Below are positions 49,416 through 60,764 of a stretch of 64,000 nt of DNA, one piece after another. The stretch lies in contig CM030725.1 of the NCBI GenBank assembly GCA_018127085.1, forward strand, positions 248,001 to 312,000, read 5' to 3'. The notes beneath the pieces are model-generated. The model searched no databases and had not been told where the DNA came from. It was given only the letters and a program-made list of their open reading frames with translations. The position numbers were made by a program, and so were the translations under genes. Origin of the DNA: Pneumocystis sp. 'macacae' (taxonomy: Eukaryota > Ascomycota > Pneumocystomycetes > Pneumocystales > Pneumocystaceae). Position 1 is the stretch's first letter; each line of letters begins with the position of its first letter.

Positions 49416-50140
49416 CTAATCAGTGCATCTCCATTTTGCTTCGTTTATTTCATTTTCTTGTCTTGTACGTGTTTGACCTGTAGAAGCTGGAGTTTCTGAA
49501 TCACTATTTGCTTCTGTAATCCATTCATGCTCTGGACTAGATTCATCTATTTTTTCGTCTGAATTTTGGTCTTTACATGGATGTAGCGATGAACAATTTG
49601 AAAGTGCTGTAAAGAAATCATTAACTATATAAATTAGTTTTTTTTAGATATTTTTGTTGTATTTCTACGTGTTAATGGATCAGATGGCAAAATGTATAAT
49701 TCAACAATATTAGAATAAGATTTAGACGGATTTCCATTTACATTATTCTCATTTGATATTAATTCTAGAATGTCTTCAATTTGTATGTAAATACAAGTAG
49801 CATCAAATATATTATGGGGTGTTTGATGGATTGCATGAAGAATAATTTTTGGATATGGAATTTGAAGACCTAAAGAACGATTTTCAGAAAAAATTATTAG
49901 ATTCCTATTGAAAACGTTAGAAAATATACATTAATTGATTTTCTAATGGAATAAAACAAACTCTGATGTAATATAGATGTCAACTTGTCCAAATAAATCA
50001 ATCGCTGGAAATGCTTTAAAATGTGCATCTTTTGAAAAAAAATGAAGAACTGGTGAAGAAAATGTGCTAGGTGTTACAGACTGGTGTTCTATAATGTCAA
50101 TAAGACCTGTAGGTCGTTCATGAATACGTAAAAAAGCCAT
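49416..50140 (-). CDS. ICln-like protein (Lot5/Saf5, PRMT5/Sm-protein chaperone family)
   Basis: Pleckstrin-fold protein of the ICln (pICln/Voldacs) family, which holds Sm proteins during snRNP assembly. The start at 50140 reads MAFLRIHERPTGLIDIIEH. A later block gives DIYITSE joined by an intron to NLIIFSENRSLGLQIPYPKII, then LHAIHQTPHNI, CIYIQIED and VELYILPSDPLTR, which follows the family order of strands and the LY-x-P-DDP-like motif. The C-terminus is acidic and Ser-rich (FFTALSNCSSLHP, DEKIDESSPEHEW), as in ICln. Three introns. About 200 residues. It is divergent from the next + strand gene by 185 nt. S. pombe Saf5 is the closest type I know. A plain Lot5 role cannot be excluded. Confidence 0.8.
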
Positions 50141-50325
50141 TTGTAATTTGTCGGTTGTAAGTTGGTATGCAACGTTAAAAAATATAAAAAGGTGTTTTTA
50201 TAAGTTTATTAAAGGGTATTTTAGTGAAAAAATTAATTCCACAGACATAGAACCAACATATACATGAATATTATCCTAATTTTTTTTTTAAAAAAACTGG
50301 AATTAAAAATAATTCTAAACAAAAT

Positions 50326-52097
50326 ATGTGGATAAAAGTTATCAAAGTTTTTCCATTTTTTCTAGGATTTCAAGTGAGAAATAGAAGACATGTTTTTGTA
50401 TTTGGTATATCTAAATATAATTGTGGGTTTTGGAGTGTTTTTTTTCCAGGATCAGGACGTTTTTATGTCTCAAGAGCGAGTAATATGTATATGTATTCTG
50501 AAGAGTCTAGAACAATTCTGGATCAAATACAAAATGCATTTTCATGGAATAAGATGGTATTAGGACATGTATTTCGTGCAAAGGATTTGTTAGATCGCAG
50601 AATTCCTGCGAGAATTTCAAGTAATAATTAATTATTAATGAAGATCTGGATCTAATATAATAAAGTTTATCCAGCAGAGCCATGTTTGTCAGGAAAGATT
50701 CCAATTGTGGATATATTGCTTTTTAATCCGTTTAGTTTGGACAAAAAGATTGAAATTCTTTTAGAAAGCAGACATGCTTTGTTTTTGATGACAGATTCGT
50801 TAAAAAAAATTATCATACGGTAATTTTCTTTACGAAATAGATCTATTTTCCATATAAATTCTTAGATATGCTCCAGAAGTAAAAATGATAAAAAATAGTG
50901 ATCATTTAGTTATTGAAATTCCTCATTATTTTCTTCAAAAAAATAATATAGAATTGATTGAGCATAAAGGTGGGTTTTTTTTTTCAAAAAATTGTTTTTT
51001 AACCAAAAGGAAGATCCAATTAAATGTTCATCTATTATTTATGATAAATCAATCATCTATTGTCAAAAAATTTCATTATGCAATCAGTTGACCCTGAAAA
51101 ATTCTATTTTTGTAGTTGAAACAAAACCTTCCTCTTTTTCTATGTTTCGCGATTTTTTTAATAATGTTATTCCAATTTCGTCTTCAGGTGTTAAGAGTTC
51201 TATAAAAAATTTTGTATCATCTTCTTTAAATGTATCGGACTATGAAAATTTGTTAGTAGATACTAATTATTCGTTATTAAGGGATTTGGTTTTTTGTTTT
51301 AAGTTTAATGATATTATTACTAATGTTATTGTTGAAATAGAAAGGATTGTTAAAAATTTAGAACTTGAAATTTCTGAAATATATTCTTTAAAACAAACTC
51401 ATGATACTTTAATGAAAAAAGTAGACATTTGGATACAAGATGCTCATAAAGAATTATTTTATAACATTCAAAATATGAACATTTGTTGGGTTAAACTAGA
51501 ATTTTGGAAACTTTTTTGGAGAATTGATGATGTTTTAACTACTGTAAAGGAAATTATTCAAAATACATTTCTTGTTGATTCCGAAATAAAAGTAAGACGT
51601 ACATTAGAAATATTGTGTTTTAATTTTTTTAGATGTATTTTTTAATCGGGCAGATTTCAGATGAATATTCTATTTCTTTTTTTAAATCTTTAATAAATAT
51701 ATTACGAAAAAGAATATTAGGACATCCTTTATATATATTATCTCGGATTTCTCAGGTAGAGTTACTTAAGAGTATTTCTATGATATTTGGGAGTGGGTTT
51801 TTGACTATTTATTTATATATTATATCTGATTTTTCTTTATACTCATTAATATCTATAATTTCTTTAGGAACAGTATATTCACTTATTGTTTTACAGTCTT
51901 CTTGGAATAAAGCAAAAAAGAATTTCGAAAATGAAATGATCAAAGAGGGAAAATTAGGACTTCAAATTATAGAAGAAAATCTTCGTTCTATTATTAAAAA
52001 TGAAAAACTTTATATTTTAGAAGAAAAAAAAAAAAATATCATAGAAGCCAAAAAAATATTAGAAAAAATAAATTTAGATATATCACGTTTAAATTAA
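50326..52097 (+). CDS. Probable mitochondrial inner-membrane protein (Mmc1-like candidate)
   Basis: About 530 codons after removal of five or so short introns. The N-terminus is basic and aromatic with few acids (MWIKVIKVFPFFLG, then VRNRRHVFVFG), compatible with a mitochondrial leader. The middle contains KIPIVDILLFNPFSLDKK and a long helical region with heptad spacing (IVKNLELEISEIYSLKQTH). Near the end two adjacent membrane helices lie in ISMIFGSGFLTIYLYII and LYSLISIISLGTVYSLIVL, followed by SSWNKAKKNFENEM and a coiled-coil tail rich in Lys/Glu. A helical body plus a C-terminal two-helix membrane hairpin and short coil is what I remember for fungal Mmc1-type dynamin-like proteins; this is a weak match made from memory. 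No GTPase P-loop was seen. Confidence 0.6.
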
Positions 52098-52240
52098 GAT
52101 TAGATTTTTTATGTTGGTCTGATTTCTATATTTTTACTTTTACAAATTAACGTATGAAATTTATTTAAATTTAAAAAAAATAAGATAATTTGTTTATTTT
52201 CTAAATACAAATAATTTTAATATCTAAATAATTTCTGTTA

Positions 52241-53653
52241 TTAATTATACCAAGGTTTTGCTTCCATTCCGGCAGGAGGTTGAATTGGCACTTTTTTTGC
52301 ACCAACTTCTTTCCAATTAGTGCTTAATGCTGTTCCACTGCTTTCTATATAGCTTTTCATCATTGCGCGTTTTGTATCATCATCGGCATTAGCATAAATT
52401 TCTTGAAATAATTTATTTAATGCTGCATCACCTGTTTCTTGTGTATCTGTAGCCATATTCTTTGCAATTAAATCCCAATCTTTTGATCCGTGCTTTGATG
52501 AAGATGGATATATATTAATTTTAGTGGAATCCTTGTTATTAAATGCCTGTGTGTTAGAAATTTTTGTTTCAAGAGCTAACCATTTTCCAAGAAAACGTTT
52601 TCTTAAGTGTAATTCAATCTTTGAACTAAATACTGTTACTATGGATAATGAAACATCAATTTCGTTAAAAAGTTCTGAAAGTTCAAAAGTATAGTTTTCT
52701 TGAGTAGCAGGTAATAGAAATGATACTGAAAGCTGTAAACATTAGAAAAGTTATTGATATATATATATAATAAATTACAGATTTCTTTCTAAATTCAGCT
52801 TTACATGTATCTTTATTTACTGATTTCACATATAAAATAATTATAACAGTTTGATCAGTTTGATACCATTCATGTCTTATATATTAATTACATAGATGTA
52901 GTAAAATAGAGCAAAATAGAAATACCTTATTATAGGTTCTAATGACTTCATATTTTCTTGCAACAATTCAGTAGGTATATTTGGTTTGTTTTTGTTTGTA
53001 TAATCTAAAGTTATACACTCTATTTTTTCAATTTTGGTTTGCAAAGAAGGTTCTGGTATAGATATAAGAAAAATATGTAACATTTTAATACATACCAAGC
53101 TCTGAAAGTTCTGGTATTTCTTTAATTGTATTCTCTTTTCTCTCTTGAGCTAGACAAGTTAGCATTAGTCAACTCGTCTAATATAAAAACTTTTTTCTAA
53201 TTCTGTTTTTGCCTTTAAAAACCATGAATCTAAAGTAGTATCACTAGGAATAGCTTCTTTAGCCTTTTTAAAAGCGTAAAAACTATCTGCAATTTGCCCT
53301 AGATGAAAAAGTGCAATTCTAGGACTTTTAATTAAATTTAAAGACATTGTAATATAATCACCCTCTGTTCATCTGTGCTAAGCCTTTTTTTTCATTCTCT
53401 CTTTTAATATAGGACAAATAAACTGCTGCTTCAGCATCTTTTAGAGCTTCATTATATTGTTTATTGTAGTTATACGCTGTGGATCTAATTTGTTAGAAGT
53501 GTAAAATAATTAAAAAAACTACCGTTTAATATAATAATCAATAGATATTGGAACTTTATGAAGTGCTTCTGTAAGAAGTTCAATTGTACGTTGATATTCC
53601 TTTGTTTCAGAGCATATTTGTGCTTGTTTTACTAAATCTTCTACTGATGACAT
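52241..53653 (-). CDS. SGT1: Co-chaperone SGT1 (Git7)
   Basis: Adaptor of Hsp90 and Skp1 needed for kinetochore assembly, SCF ligases and adenylate cyclase signalling. All three SGT1 domains are visible. The N-terminal TPR exons start at 53653 (EDLVKQAQICSETKEYQRTI, TAYNYNKQYNEALKDAEAA, FHLGQIADSFYAFKKAKEA). The CS domain follows (RHEWYQTDQTVIIIILYVK, LSVSFLLPATQENYTFELS, KIELHLRKR). The C-terminal SGS domain (52,241-52,500) ends with LFQEIYANADDDTKRAMMKS, SGTALSTNWKEVG and PPAGMEAKPW. About six introns. Around 370 residues, the usual size. Converges on the preceding + strand gene at 143 nt. Confidence 0.94.
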
Positions 53654-53836
53654 ATTTGATAATATCGGAAAAGCGGAGTCTTCAATGTACTTTTTTATTA
53701 AAAAATATAGAAATACATAGATTTTTGTTAAATTAATAATGGTTTTGTACTTTTTATTTCGATAAGTTTTATTATTTAAATGAATTAAATATGTATTTTA
53801 AAGGTTGATAATTTGCCTATAAATTATTTGAAGAAT

Positions 53837-54912
53837 CTATATTTGGGTTTTTTCATGATTATTTACATCCGATCTTTCATGTTTATTTGTTTGTGTTTGA
53901 TGATTTTCTGGTAAAGGAAGCCATGTCGCAAAAGTAAGATAACTTGTATGACTTCTAATGTTTTTCTCCATTCTTCCAACATCCCTCCAATTTCTACCTT
54001 CTTCTCCTTCTTTAACCCTTTTTGAATGCTGAAAATTCTCATTATTAAGTCTTTTTTTATTTTTTCTACTTGTTTGAATTTCACGAATACGATCAGCTGC
54101 TTCAGAAATGTCTTTAAGTTCTGTTTTACGTGCGATCCATTCACAACAACTAACTTCCGAAAGCTGTATATCATAAAATCCAAATTCTCGAAGGTGTTTC
54201 AATGTTTTTTGTACTTGTTCAATACACGGATTAAAACAACAAATTCGGGATTGCCTTTCTTTAGAAAAATGAGGAATTAATTTATAAATAACTTTCCATG
54301 GTGCTGGAAGGTCAAAAAAGGCAGCATGAACAATCACTTCCTTTTCTTTAATATCAAACCCATCGATAATTACATCTTGACAAGAAAGTATTACTGGTCC
54401 TTCTGGTGCCAAAATTCGATTTTGTTTGAATTCATTAAGTGCATCTTCGTATCTTTTTGCATGATATTCATATGAAAATACTCTTCCTGTTTTCCCAACA
54501 GCTCTTGCAAGTGCATGTGTCATGTTTCCGCTTCCTGTACCTGCTTCTAATACAGTCATTCCCGTTTGAATTCTCAATTTGCTTTGTATATAGCTGATAT
54601 CATGTGTATATACAATTTGTGTTCTATGTGGTAAAGCTCTTGTCCAAAGTTCTGGTGTAGGTCTCAAAATATGTAAATAACCAATGCCATTAGAACTTGG
54701 AACTTGTGAGCCATATGGTAATCCAATCATATCTGAATGTGCATAACTTCCAAATTTGTTATTAAAGACTTTTCCTCGTTCTATAATAATAGGATATACT
54801 TGTTCCCGTGTCTTAAAATCTTATTATTATAGTCTAATTTAAATCTTTATTGTACCAGCCATATAATAGCAACATCACCTTCTTCTATTATTGATTTTTT
54901 TTCCCAGAACAT
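53837..54912 (-). CDS. TRM61: tRNA (adenine-58-N1)-methyltransferase catalytic subunit (Gcd14/Cpd1)
   Basis: SAM-dependent enzyme that, with Trm6, makes m1A58 in the T loop of nuclear tRNAs, including initiator tRNA-Met. The first exon at 54912 (MFWEKKSIIEEGDVAIIWL) joins by one intron to TREQVYPIIIERGKVFNNKF and then YGSQVPSSNGIGYLHILRPT. The methyltransferase core has RTQIVYTHDISYIQ, motif I VLEAGTGSGNMTHALAR, motif II-like VFSYEYHAKR, DVIIDGFD and motif IV FFDLPAPWKVI, then FNPCIEQVQKTL. The tail is Lys/Glu-rich and ends with SHTSYLTFATWLPLP, a conserved end of the family. About 340 residues. It lies 183 nt downstream of the SGT1 start on the same strand. Confidence 0.94.
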
Positions 54913-55380
54913 GGTTTTTTGTTTTTTTTTTTTTGATAAAAATTCTAATTACAGTTTTTCAAGGGCTCTTATTTGAAATAACAATGCAATTTATACTGAT
55001 TTGATCTTTTAAAATCATTGATTTAAGAGTAGAATCGTTCTTATAACGTTAGATGTATTATATCGGACTTGATAGTGAAAATATAAAAAATATAAAAAAT
55101 AAAATAAAAAAGATGTATTTTTTTTTTACTTTTTTTAAATTCATAATTATTTATATTTATTTTTTTTTGAAAAAAAAAATTACATTAGTGAATTTTTAAT
55201 TTTGTTTATATCTTCATAAATGAGTTTAGTTATTAAAAAATTATATAAATCTGTATACATGGATTTTATATCATTATTTACGTATTTCTAAGTACTATAT
55301 ATATGTTTTAAGACATTGTTATTTTATATGTTTAAAATTATATTATCATAATTATATGTTGAGAGTAACAATATAAATAT
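54913..55380. other. Intergenic, very A+T-rich
   Basis: 468 nt between two - strand genes. Long poly-T and poly-A runs at 54,920-54,935 and 55,110-55,180. It should include the TRM61 promoter. No gene seen. Confidence 0.65.
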
Positions 55381-55816
55381 TTATGAAATTGTAGATGGGT
55401 GTTTAATTGAGATAGGCATTAATAAGCGTTGTTTTGTATCCAGATATCCGGGAGCTAACTTTTTTGCTTGAAATAAGTGTTTTTCTTCAGCTAATTTTTC
55501 CCATTGTTCAAGTTTTTTAGACCAAGTTTGAACATTTGTTTTTAAATTATGATAATTTTTTAAAGAAGACACTTGTATCTCAGAAATAGATGAGAATATG
55601 TCATCCGACTGAAAAATGTTTATTAAACATTAAAATAAAGTGAAAAAAGAAGCTTACATTTTGAAATGTATCTGTACTAAGAGAACTGTATTCATAAGGA
55701 AGTGTAATTGATTCTGCAAGAAATAATGACGGTGATTTAATAAAACATATTTCTTTACATGCTTTTAATGCTTCTTTTGATGTTTCTTTCTTATAAAAAG
55801 AGTCTATTTGATCCAT
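55381..55816 (-). CDS. Small coiled-coil protein, family not recognised
   Basis: Two exons separated by a 50-nt intron (GTAAGC..TTTCAG, about 55,611-55,660) join TFQN to SDDIFSSISEIQ and give about 128 residues. A helical, Lys/Glu/Trp-rich C-terminal half (NVQTWSKKLEQWEKLAEEK) is followed by a compact motif, KKLAPGYLDTKQRLLMPIS. The Trp-x-x-Lys-Leu spacing suggests a short coiled coil ending in a conserved-looking peptide. Canonical splice sites and an ATG at 55816 support a real gene. I could not assign it. Complex subunits of the BLOC-1 or kinetochore type have this size and plan, but nothing specific is seen. Divergent from the BRCT gene. Confidence 0.65.
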
Positions 55817-56053
55817 TTGTTCAAAGGCTGTTTTTTAAGTATTTAAAGTTCGATGTCTATAAAAATCCGGAGATTTCTACTTTTGACGTCAATCAATTTA
55901 AAAAAAAAAGAAAAATAATTAAGTAAATTCTTAAGTGGATAACTTCTGAAAATACAGATTTTTTAAGATTATATATATTTTGTAACATTTTTATTAAAAA
56001 AAGGCTGAATATTGGTTAATAGATGATTGATAAACTAGACTAAAAAAGAATTA

Positions 56054-56985
56054 ATGAGTTTTATATTGTTTAAGGGATTAACTGCATATTTTTCTAAAAA
56101 GACACTTTCATTTATTGTTAAATTATGGCGTACGTATTTTCTTTTTTGGATTTGACAAGTTTAGTCTATTAAAGAAATTTATGGTGGTGAAGTGACATTT
56201 GTTCCAGCTTACAAAAAACCGGATATTTGGTTTGGTACAGACAGAAAGTTGTTAAGGTATATTTTTTTAAGTGGAATAATATGTATTTAGTGTTATTCAG
56301 GAAGAAAAATACACTTCATGAACGTTGGATTTATGATAGTATTTTGTTACGTAGACGTCTTCCGTTTGATGATTATTATATTATTAATCAATTGAGTAAG
56401 TTTTCTAATGTTTTTTGCATTTAATTAATTAATGATATAGGATTGACTAAACCTGAATTATTTCATTCAAATAAACTATTAGGAAAAGAAAAGTTTATAA
56501 AAACTTCCAATTATGCAGTGTATTGAATAAGTATATTAGCTAAAGTGCATATGGCTGATTATTTTAGAGGTACTTCTTCAAAAAATTTGAAGACAGATTC
56601 TCCCCATACATATCTATTTACACCGATTCAATCCACTTCTGTTAATTATACTACTTTTCCAGAAAAAAGCATTGATCCTCTTTCTTCTATTTCAACAGAA
56701 AAGATTGTATGTTCATCATCAGATAAGAATCATGATCTACTTTTTTCACCATACCAAAAAATCGAGGATTTTAATTTTGACAAATCTTTATCATATAATT
56801 CATTATCTTCATTTACAAAAGATACGTCTTCCATTAACTCTTCTATTGATGCTTCTGGTTCTCCTATTGAAAGAATTAAAGTTCTTTCCTTAGAAGACCT
56901 TGAATCTGCTGTTGACATCTTTGAAGTTATAGCTGTTGAAAAAATGCATAATAAGGATGGTATTTTATTTCTTAAACTTAAATAA
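56054..56985 (+). CDS. BRCT-domain protein with disordered tail
   Basis: Five exons joined by introns of 42-47 nt. The N-terminus is one BRCT domain: FILFKGLTAYFSKKTLS (strand 1), IYGGEVTFVPAYKKPDIWF (strands 2 and 3), then HERWIYDSILLRRRLPFDDY, where the Trp in the third helix and the DDYYI end are BRCT marks. After it come about 150 Ser/Thr/Asp-rich residues starting GTSSKNLKTD and ending KDGILFLKLK. Spliced length about 250 residues. BRCT proteins bind phosphopeptides in DNA repair, replication or telomere complexes. A single N-terminal BRCT occurs in Rap1 and in some repair scaffolds, but I see no Myb domain here, so no name is given. The splice before GTSS joins codon GT|A in frame. Confidence 0.75.
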
Positions 56986-57097
56986 TATGTTTCCTACTAA
57001 ATTGATATATTTTATTTTAAATATAAATTTAATTTTTTTGATTAAAGTGCTTTCGTGAAACGTTCGAAATTTTTGTAAAATATAAAATTTATTTAAA

Positions 57098-57452
57098 ATG
57101 ATTGAAATAATATGGTTCTTTAGATGCTTTAATCTTCGTTACTCTAACTGGTATAGTAATGATCGTCTTGGAAAAAAGGTTCGTGTTAAGTGTAATGAAG
57201 ACGATACAGTTGGCGATCTCAAAAAATTAATTGCAGCACAAACTGGCACTAACTGGCAAAAAATCGTTTTAAAGAAGTGGTATGATTTTACTTAATGATT
57301 ATACATTTATTTTTTGATGACTTATTTAGGTATACTACCTTTAAAGATCATATTACATTAAGTGATTATGAGATTCACAAGTAAGTGATTTTTTTATCGA
57401 CAATTGTTAATCTTTTACCAGTGGAATGTCGCTTGAACTATATTATAGTTAA
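57098..57452 (+). CDS. HUB1: Ubiquitin-like splicing modifier HUB1 (UBL5)
   Basis: Ubiquitin-like protein that binds spliceosome factor Snu66 without forming conjugates and helps use weak 5' splice sites. Exons 57098-57114, 57157-57279, 57330-57380 and 57422-57452 add up to 222 nt, exactly the family's 73 residues plus stop. The sequence starts [20 protein letters not shown], with [16 protein letters not shown] and [11 protein letters not shown] in the middle and ends SLELYYS, with the HUB1 Tyr-Tyr pair instead of a diglycine. Three introns (42, 50 and 41 nt) in such a short gene show how intron-rich this genome is. Tandem with the BRCT gene, 112 nt apart, and convergent with the CID/RS gene. 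Confidence 0.97.
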
Positions 57453-57680
57453 ATTTATTTATATGATATTATGGCCGAGTTTAATGAATAAAGATAATAA
57501 AATTAGTAAAGTGATTTCGTGTTATTGTTTTATTTATTTTGTCATTTTGTTTTTATCATCATCTATTGTTTAGCTGTTGAATATTGTCTTTATTTCCTTT
57601 ATTTTGTTTCTATCGTTTTTTATTTCTTTGTATATTTGTTTTGTATACGGATGATATGTTAAATAAAATTACTTTTTGGT

Positions 57681-59155
57681 TTATCTTACTTTCCAGCCTC
57701 TTTTAATAGCAATTTCTCTCGTTCGTTGGCTTCCGGAATATTCTGTTTGTTTAATTTGCTGTTCATTCTGCGATGATAATGTTGCAGAATGTTCTAATGA
57801 AAGAATTGGTGATGTTTGAGGTGCTGTATAAAATGTTTTATCATCTTGTTCTTCATAGTTTAGTTTTGTATTTTGATGTTGATAAAAGTCACTTTTTTGA
57901 AATCTTGGAGATAAAGATCTTGAACGAGACCTTGAATAAGTTCTTGAACGAGACCTTGAGTATGTTCTTGAATGAGACCTTGAATAAGTTCTTGAACAAG
58001 ACCTTGAATATGTACTTGAACAAGATCTTGAACGAGTCCTCGAACGAGTCCTTGAACGAGACCTTGAACAAGTTCCTGAACGAGTTCTTGAGCGTATTCT
58101 TGAACAAGATGGAGATAAATATGATCGAGAGGAAATAAGACTTGATTCTTTTCGTGATCTTGAAGATCTTGAAGACAACGATTCTGAACGTTTTGTTTTG
58201 CGACCTCGTTCATAGTGAATTGACATTTTCCTCTGTTGGTCTTTCTGTTTTTTTTCTGCCCAAAACTTTTTAGACCATCCTTCATAATCAATATCTTCAT
58301 TTTCGGTATCTGATTTTTCTTTGAATCCCCAAAGATCCATATTTTCTTGTTTGTAGAAAGAATCTAGTGCGTCTAATATTTCCGAAGAAGTATGATTTGG
58401 TAGTGTAATAGGTTGACACAAATGAGAAGGTATACTTATATAAGATTGCATAGATTCTTTTATAATACTTGCATCAGGCAAATGCGGTATCATACATGCT
58501 GCTGGTAATTCCCAATATGATGCACCTTGTCTTCCGTGTTGAGATGGTTTAACATAATTCTGAGTTTTGGCTACATTATCAATAGAATTTGATTCTGAAG
58601 GTTGTTCAGCAGGAGGAACCATTAGCCCTGCACGTGTTGCTTTCATTGTAATTTCCGAAAAGTATTTTTTTTCGCTCCAAAGATTCAAGAGATCTTCTAT
58701 TTTATCTTTTTCTGCATTTGATATATAATAACCTAAGCGGAGAAGCATCAAAAGAAATGACTGCATCGCAAGAATAAGATCTCTGCGATCATTTGCAAAA
58801 CAGTGACTTAATATGTCATTAACGAGGTATAAAATGAACAGACGATTAGTAAATGTTGTCATAGTTGCAGATAGTGCTGCCAAATATTTAGAAAAAAGCT
58901 ATTTAATGATTAAAACTGATAGAAAGACATTTACCTAAATACCATCATATGTTCTTTTGTTGTGATATATTCTTGTTGCCATCTTCTTGCACTTTGTATT
59001 GCTTTATATTGACCTGTTTTTACTTTTTCAACTAAACTAATAAAATCTTTTTTGTTATAATTTAATGAAGCATTTTGAAAATGTTTTTTTTCAAGTTCTA
59101 AAATTAATTGATATTTTATTTCTTCTAGTTTTTCTGTTGCTTTTTCTATATCCAT
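57681..59155 (-). CDS. CID and RS-domain protein (CHERP-like splicing/transcription factor)
   Basis: One intron near 58,884-58,930 joins the start exon (MDIEKATEKLEEIKYQLI) to the rest. A CTD-interacting (CID/RPR) domain covers FISLVEKVKTGQYKAIQSA, LFILYLVNDILSHCF and LLRLGYYIS. Next come a YWELPAACMIPHLP block and a DALDSFYKQENMDLWGF block, in the order seen in vertebrate CHERP and its relatives. A C-terminal RS domain (about 57,900-58,200) is built of degenerate Arg-Ser tandem repeats. CID domains bind the phosphorylated tail of RNA polymerase II, and RS domains bind splicing factors, so this is probably a co-transcriptional splicing protein. About 470 residues. The assignment rests on block order and not on a full alignment. 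Confidence 0.82.
57900..58110. repeat. Degenerate tandem repeat coding the RS domain
   Basis: Short units around 12 nt (variants of CTTGAACGAGAC on the + strand) recur about fifteen times. In the coding strand they give alternating Arg/Ser with Thr/Tyr. Several other frames, on both strands, stay open only because of this repeat. Confidence 0.85.
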
Positions 59156-60188
59156 TTTTTTGAACTTGTATCGTGCGGTTAATAAAAATATGAAAAAACT
59201 AATTTTAAAACATAATTTTTATTAGGATTTTTCTAATAAGAATCTATTGATTGATTTTCTTTCTCTTTTTTTCTTTTTCTTTTTTTGTTAAATTTGCATT
59301 TTTATTAATAAAAATATTTTATAAACCATTAAATTTTTTATAAAAATATAAGATATATTTTTTTAATAGTGTTTTTATATCTAGTGCTATAAAGTGATCA
59401 ACATTATCATTAAAATATTTATTTTATTTGTAGAGAAAGTATTAAAAATACATCTCTATATAAACTAGATAATTTGTAAAAAACAAGAGAAAAATATCTA
59501 AAAATATAAATGTTTTTAAAGAAAACACTATCGTAATATAGAAAAGATTAAAGCATACGGAAATATTCTTAATCAATTTATATATGATTTATGGATTTTA
59601 TTTTAAATTTTTAGGACAATTAATTTTATTACTATTTAAAACACTTCATTTTAGTCGTTAAAGAATGTCTCTATACCAATATTATAATATTATATTATAT
59701 ATATTCTTTTTTCTTTTAATATTTTATCTTTTTAAATGTTAATTGATCTTATCGAAATGATAAGCAGTTTAACTGAGATAAGGTTTTAAAAAAAGTTTAT
59801 TTTTCATAGAAATGTATATATATATATTAAGAAATATGTTTCTTAGAAATAAATTTTATTGCATTATTTTCTATTTTTGAACTGATTATTGAAAAAAATT
59901 ATGTGTTTTTAATGAAAGTAGAAAAGATTCTATTTTTGATAAACAAAATTAGTAATATAGTACAGATGCAGAAATAATATTTTTTTAGTTATGATGTTTC
60001 CTTTTTTGAATTATTTTCGTTTTAAAATATATTTTACTTAAATCAGTACAAATCTGTAATTTTAAAAGTATACTAATTAAGAAACAAAAGATTTAAGACT
60101 TATATGTGTTTTTCTTTGAAAAAAGAATTACTATTCCCATGATTTTTTCAGAAAAATCTTATAAAAGTCTATATTCTATTAGAAAGTT
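59156..60188. other. Long A+T-rich intergenic gap
   Basis: 1,033 nt between the start of the CID/RS gene (-) and a small + strand gene; about the longest gene-free stretch here. Rich in poly-A, poly-T and TA tracts (for example 59,815-59,830). It should hold two divergent promoters. I see no conserved frame and no structured RNA. Confidence 0.65.
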
Positions 60189-60764
60189 ATGAGTGATGAC
60201 AAATTAAAAAAGAGGAAAATATATTCTGATAAAAAGAGAAAACAAACTGAAATAATAGAATATGTAGAAAATATAGAGTTTAATGATTCTATTTTTGAAA
60301 AAGATTCAGAAGGTTTGTGCAAAAAATAGTTTATTGAAAAGTTAACATGATTATTAGGAAATTTTATTTATAATGATAAGGCTAATGATCTTTTAGAAAA
60401 ATTGTTAAAACGCAATGTAAGAAATAATTTATAAAATATGAATAACTTATCTATTCAGGTTTCAATATCCTCAGTAGATTTTATGTTTATATGGGTCTAT
60501 GTTGATGAAGAGTCTTTTCTTCATGAGATTGCAAGTATTCTTGAGGTAAAAAAACCATATAAATTAAGAGAATGGTATGCAAATGGTACAAAATTTTTAA
60601 GTCTCGATATCAGAAATCTTAAATTTGTCAACGACATCAAAAAATGTGTAGGTTGGGATGATGCTACTGGCTGTAATATAAAAACTTGGACAAGATACTG
60701 GCTTCCTCCGTATATTACAAATCAAAACACATCTAATAAAAAAAAAAACAAAAAAAAGAAATAA
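60189..60764 (+). CDS. Small orphan protein, function unknown
   Basis: Three exons with GT..AG introns of about 45 and 42 nt join cleanly: KDSE|GNFIYNDKAND and LLKRN|VSISSVDF. The product is about 160 residues. The basic start MSDDKLKKRKIYSDKKRKQ looks like a nuclear signal. A hydrophobic middle follows (VDFMFIWVYVDEESFL), then a compact part (KKPYKLREWYANGTKFLSL, KKCVGWDDATGCNIKTWTRYW) and a poly-Lys end. Cys and Trp in the last block suggest a folded small domain. I recognise no family. The clean splices and good start argue that it is coding, yet it could be lineage-specific. It sits between two large gene-free gaps. Confidence 0.6.

Noticed and set aside
57773..58300. Several overlapping frames on both strands over the RS repeat
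   Set aside because: All follow from the periodic repeat; only the - strand frame continues into a recognisable CID domain.
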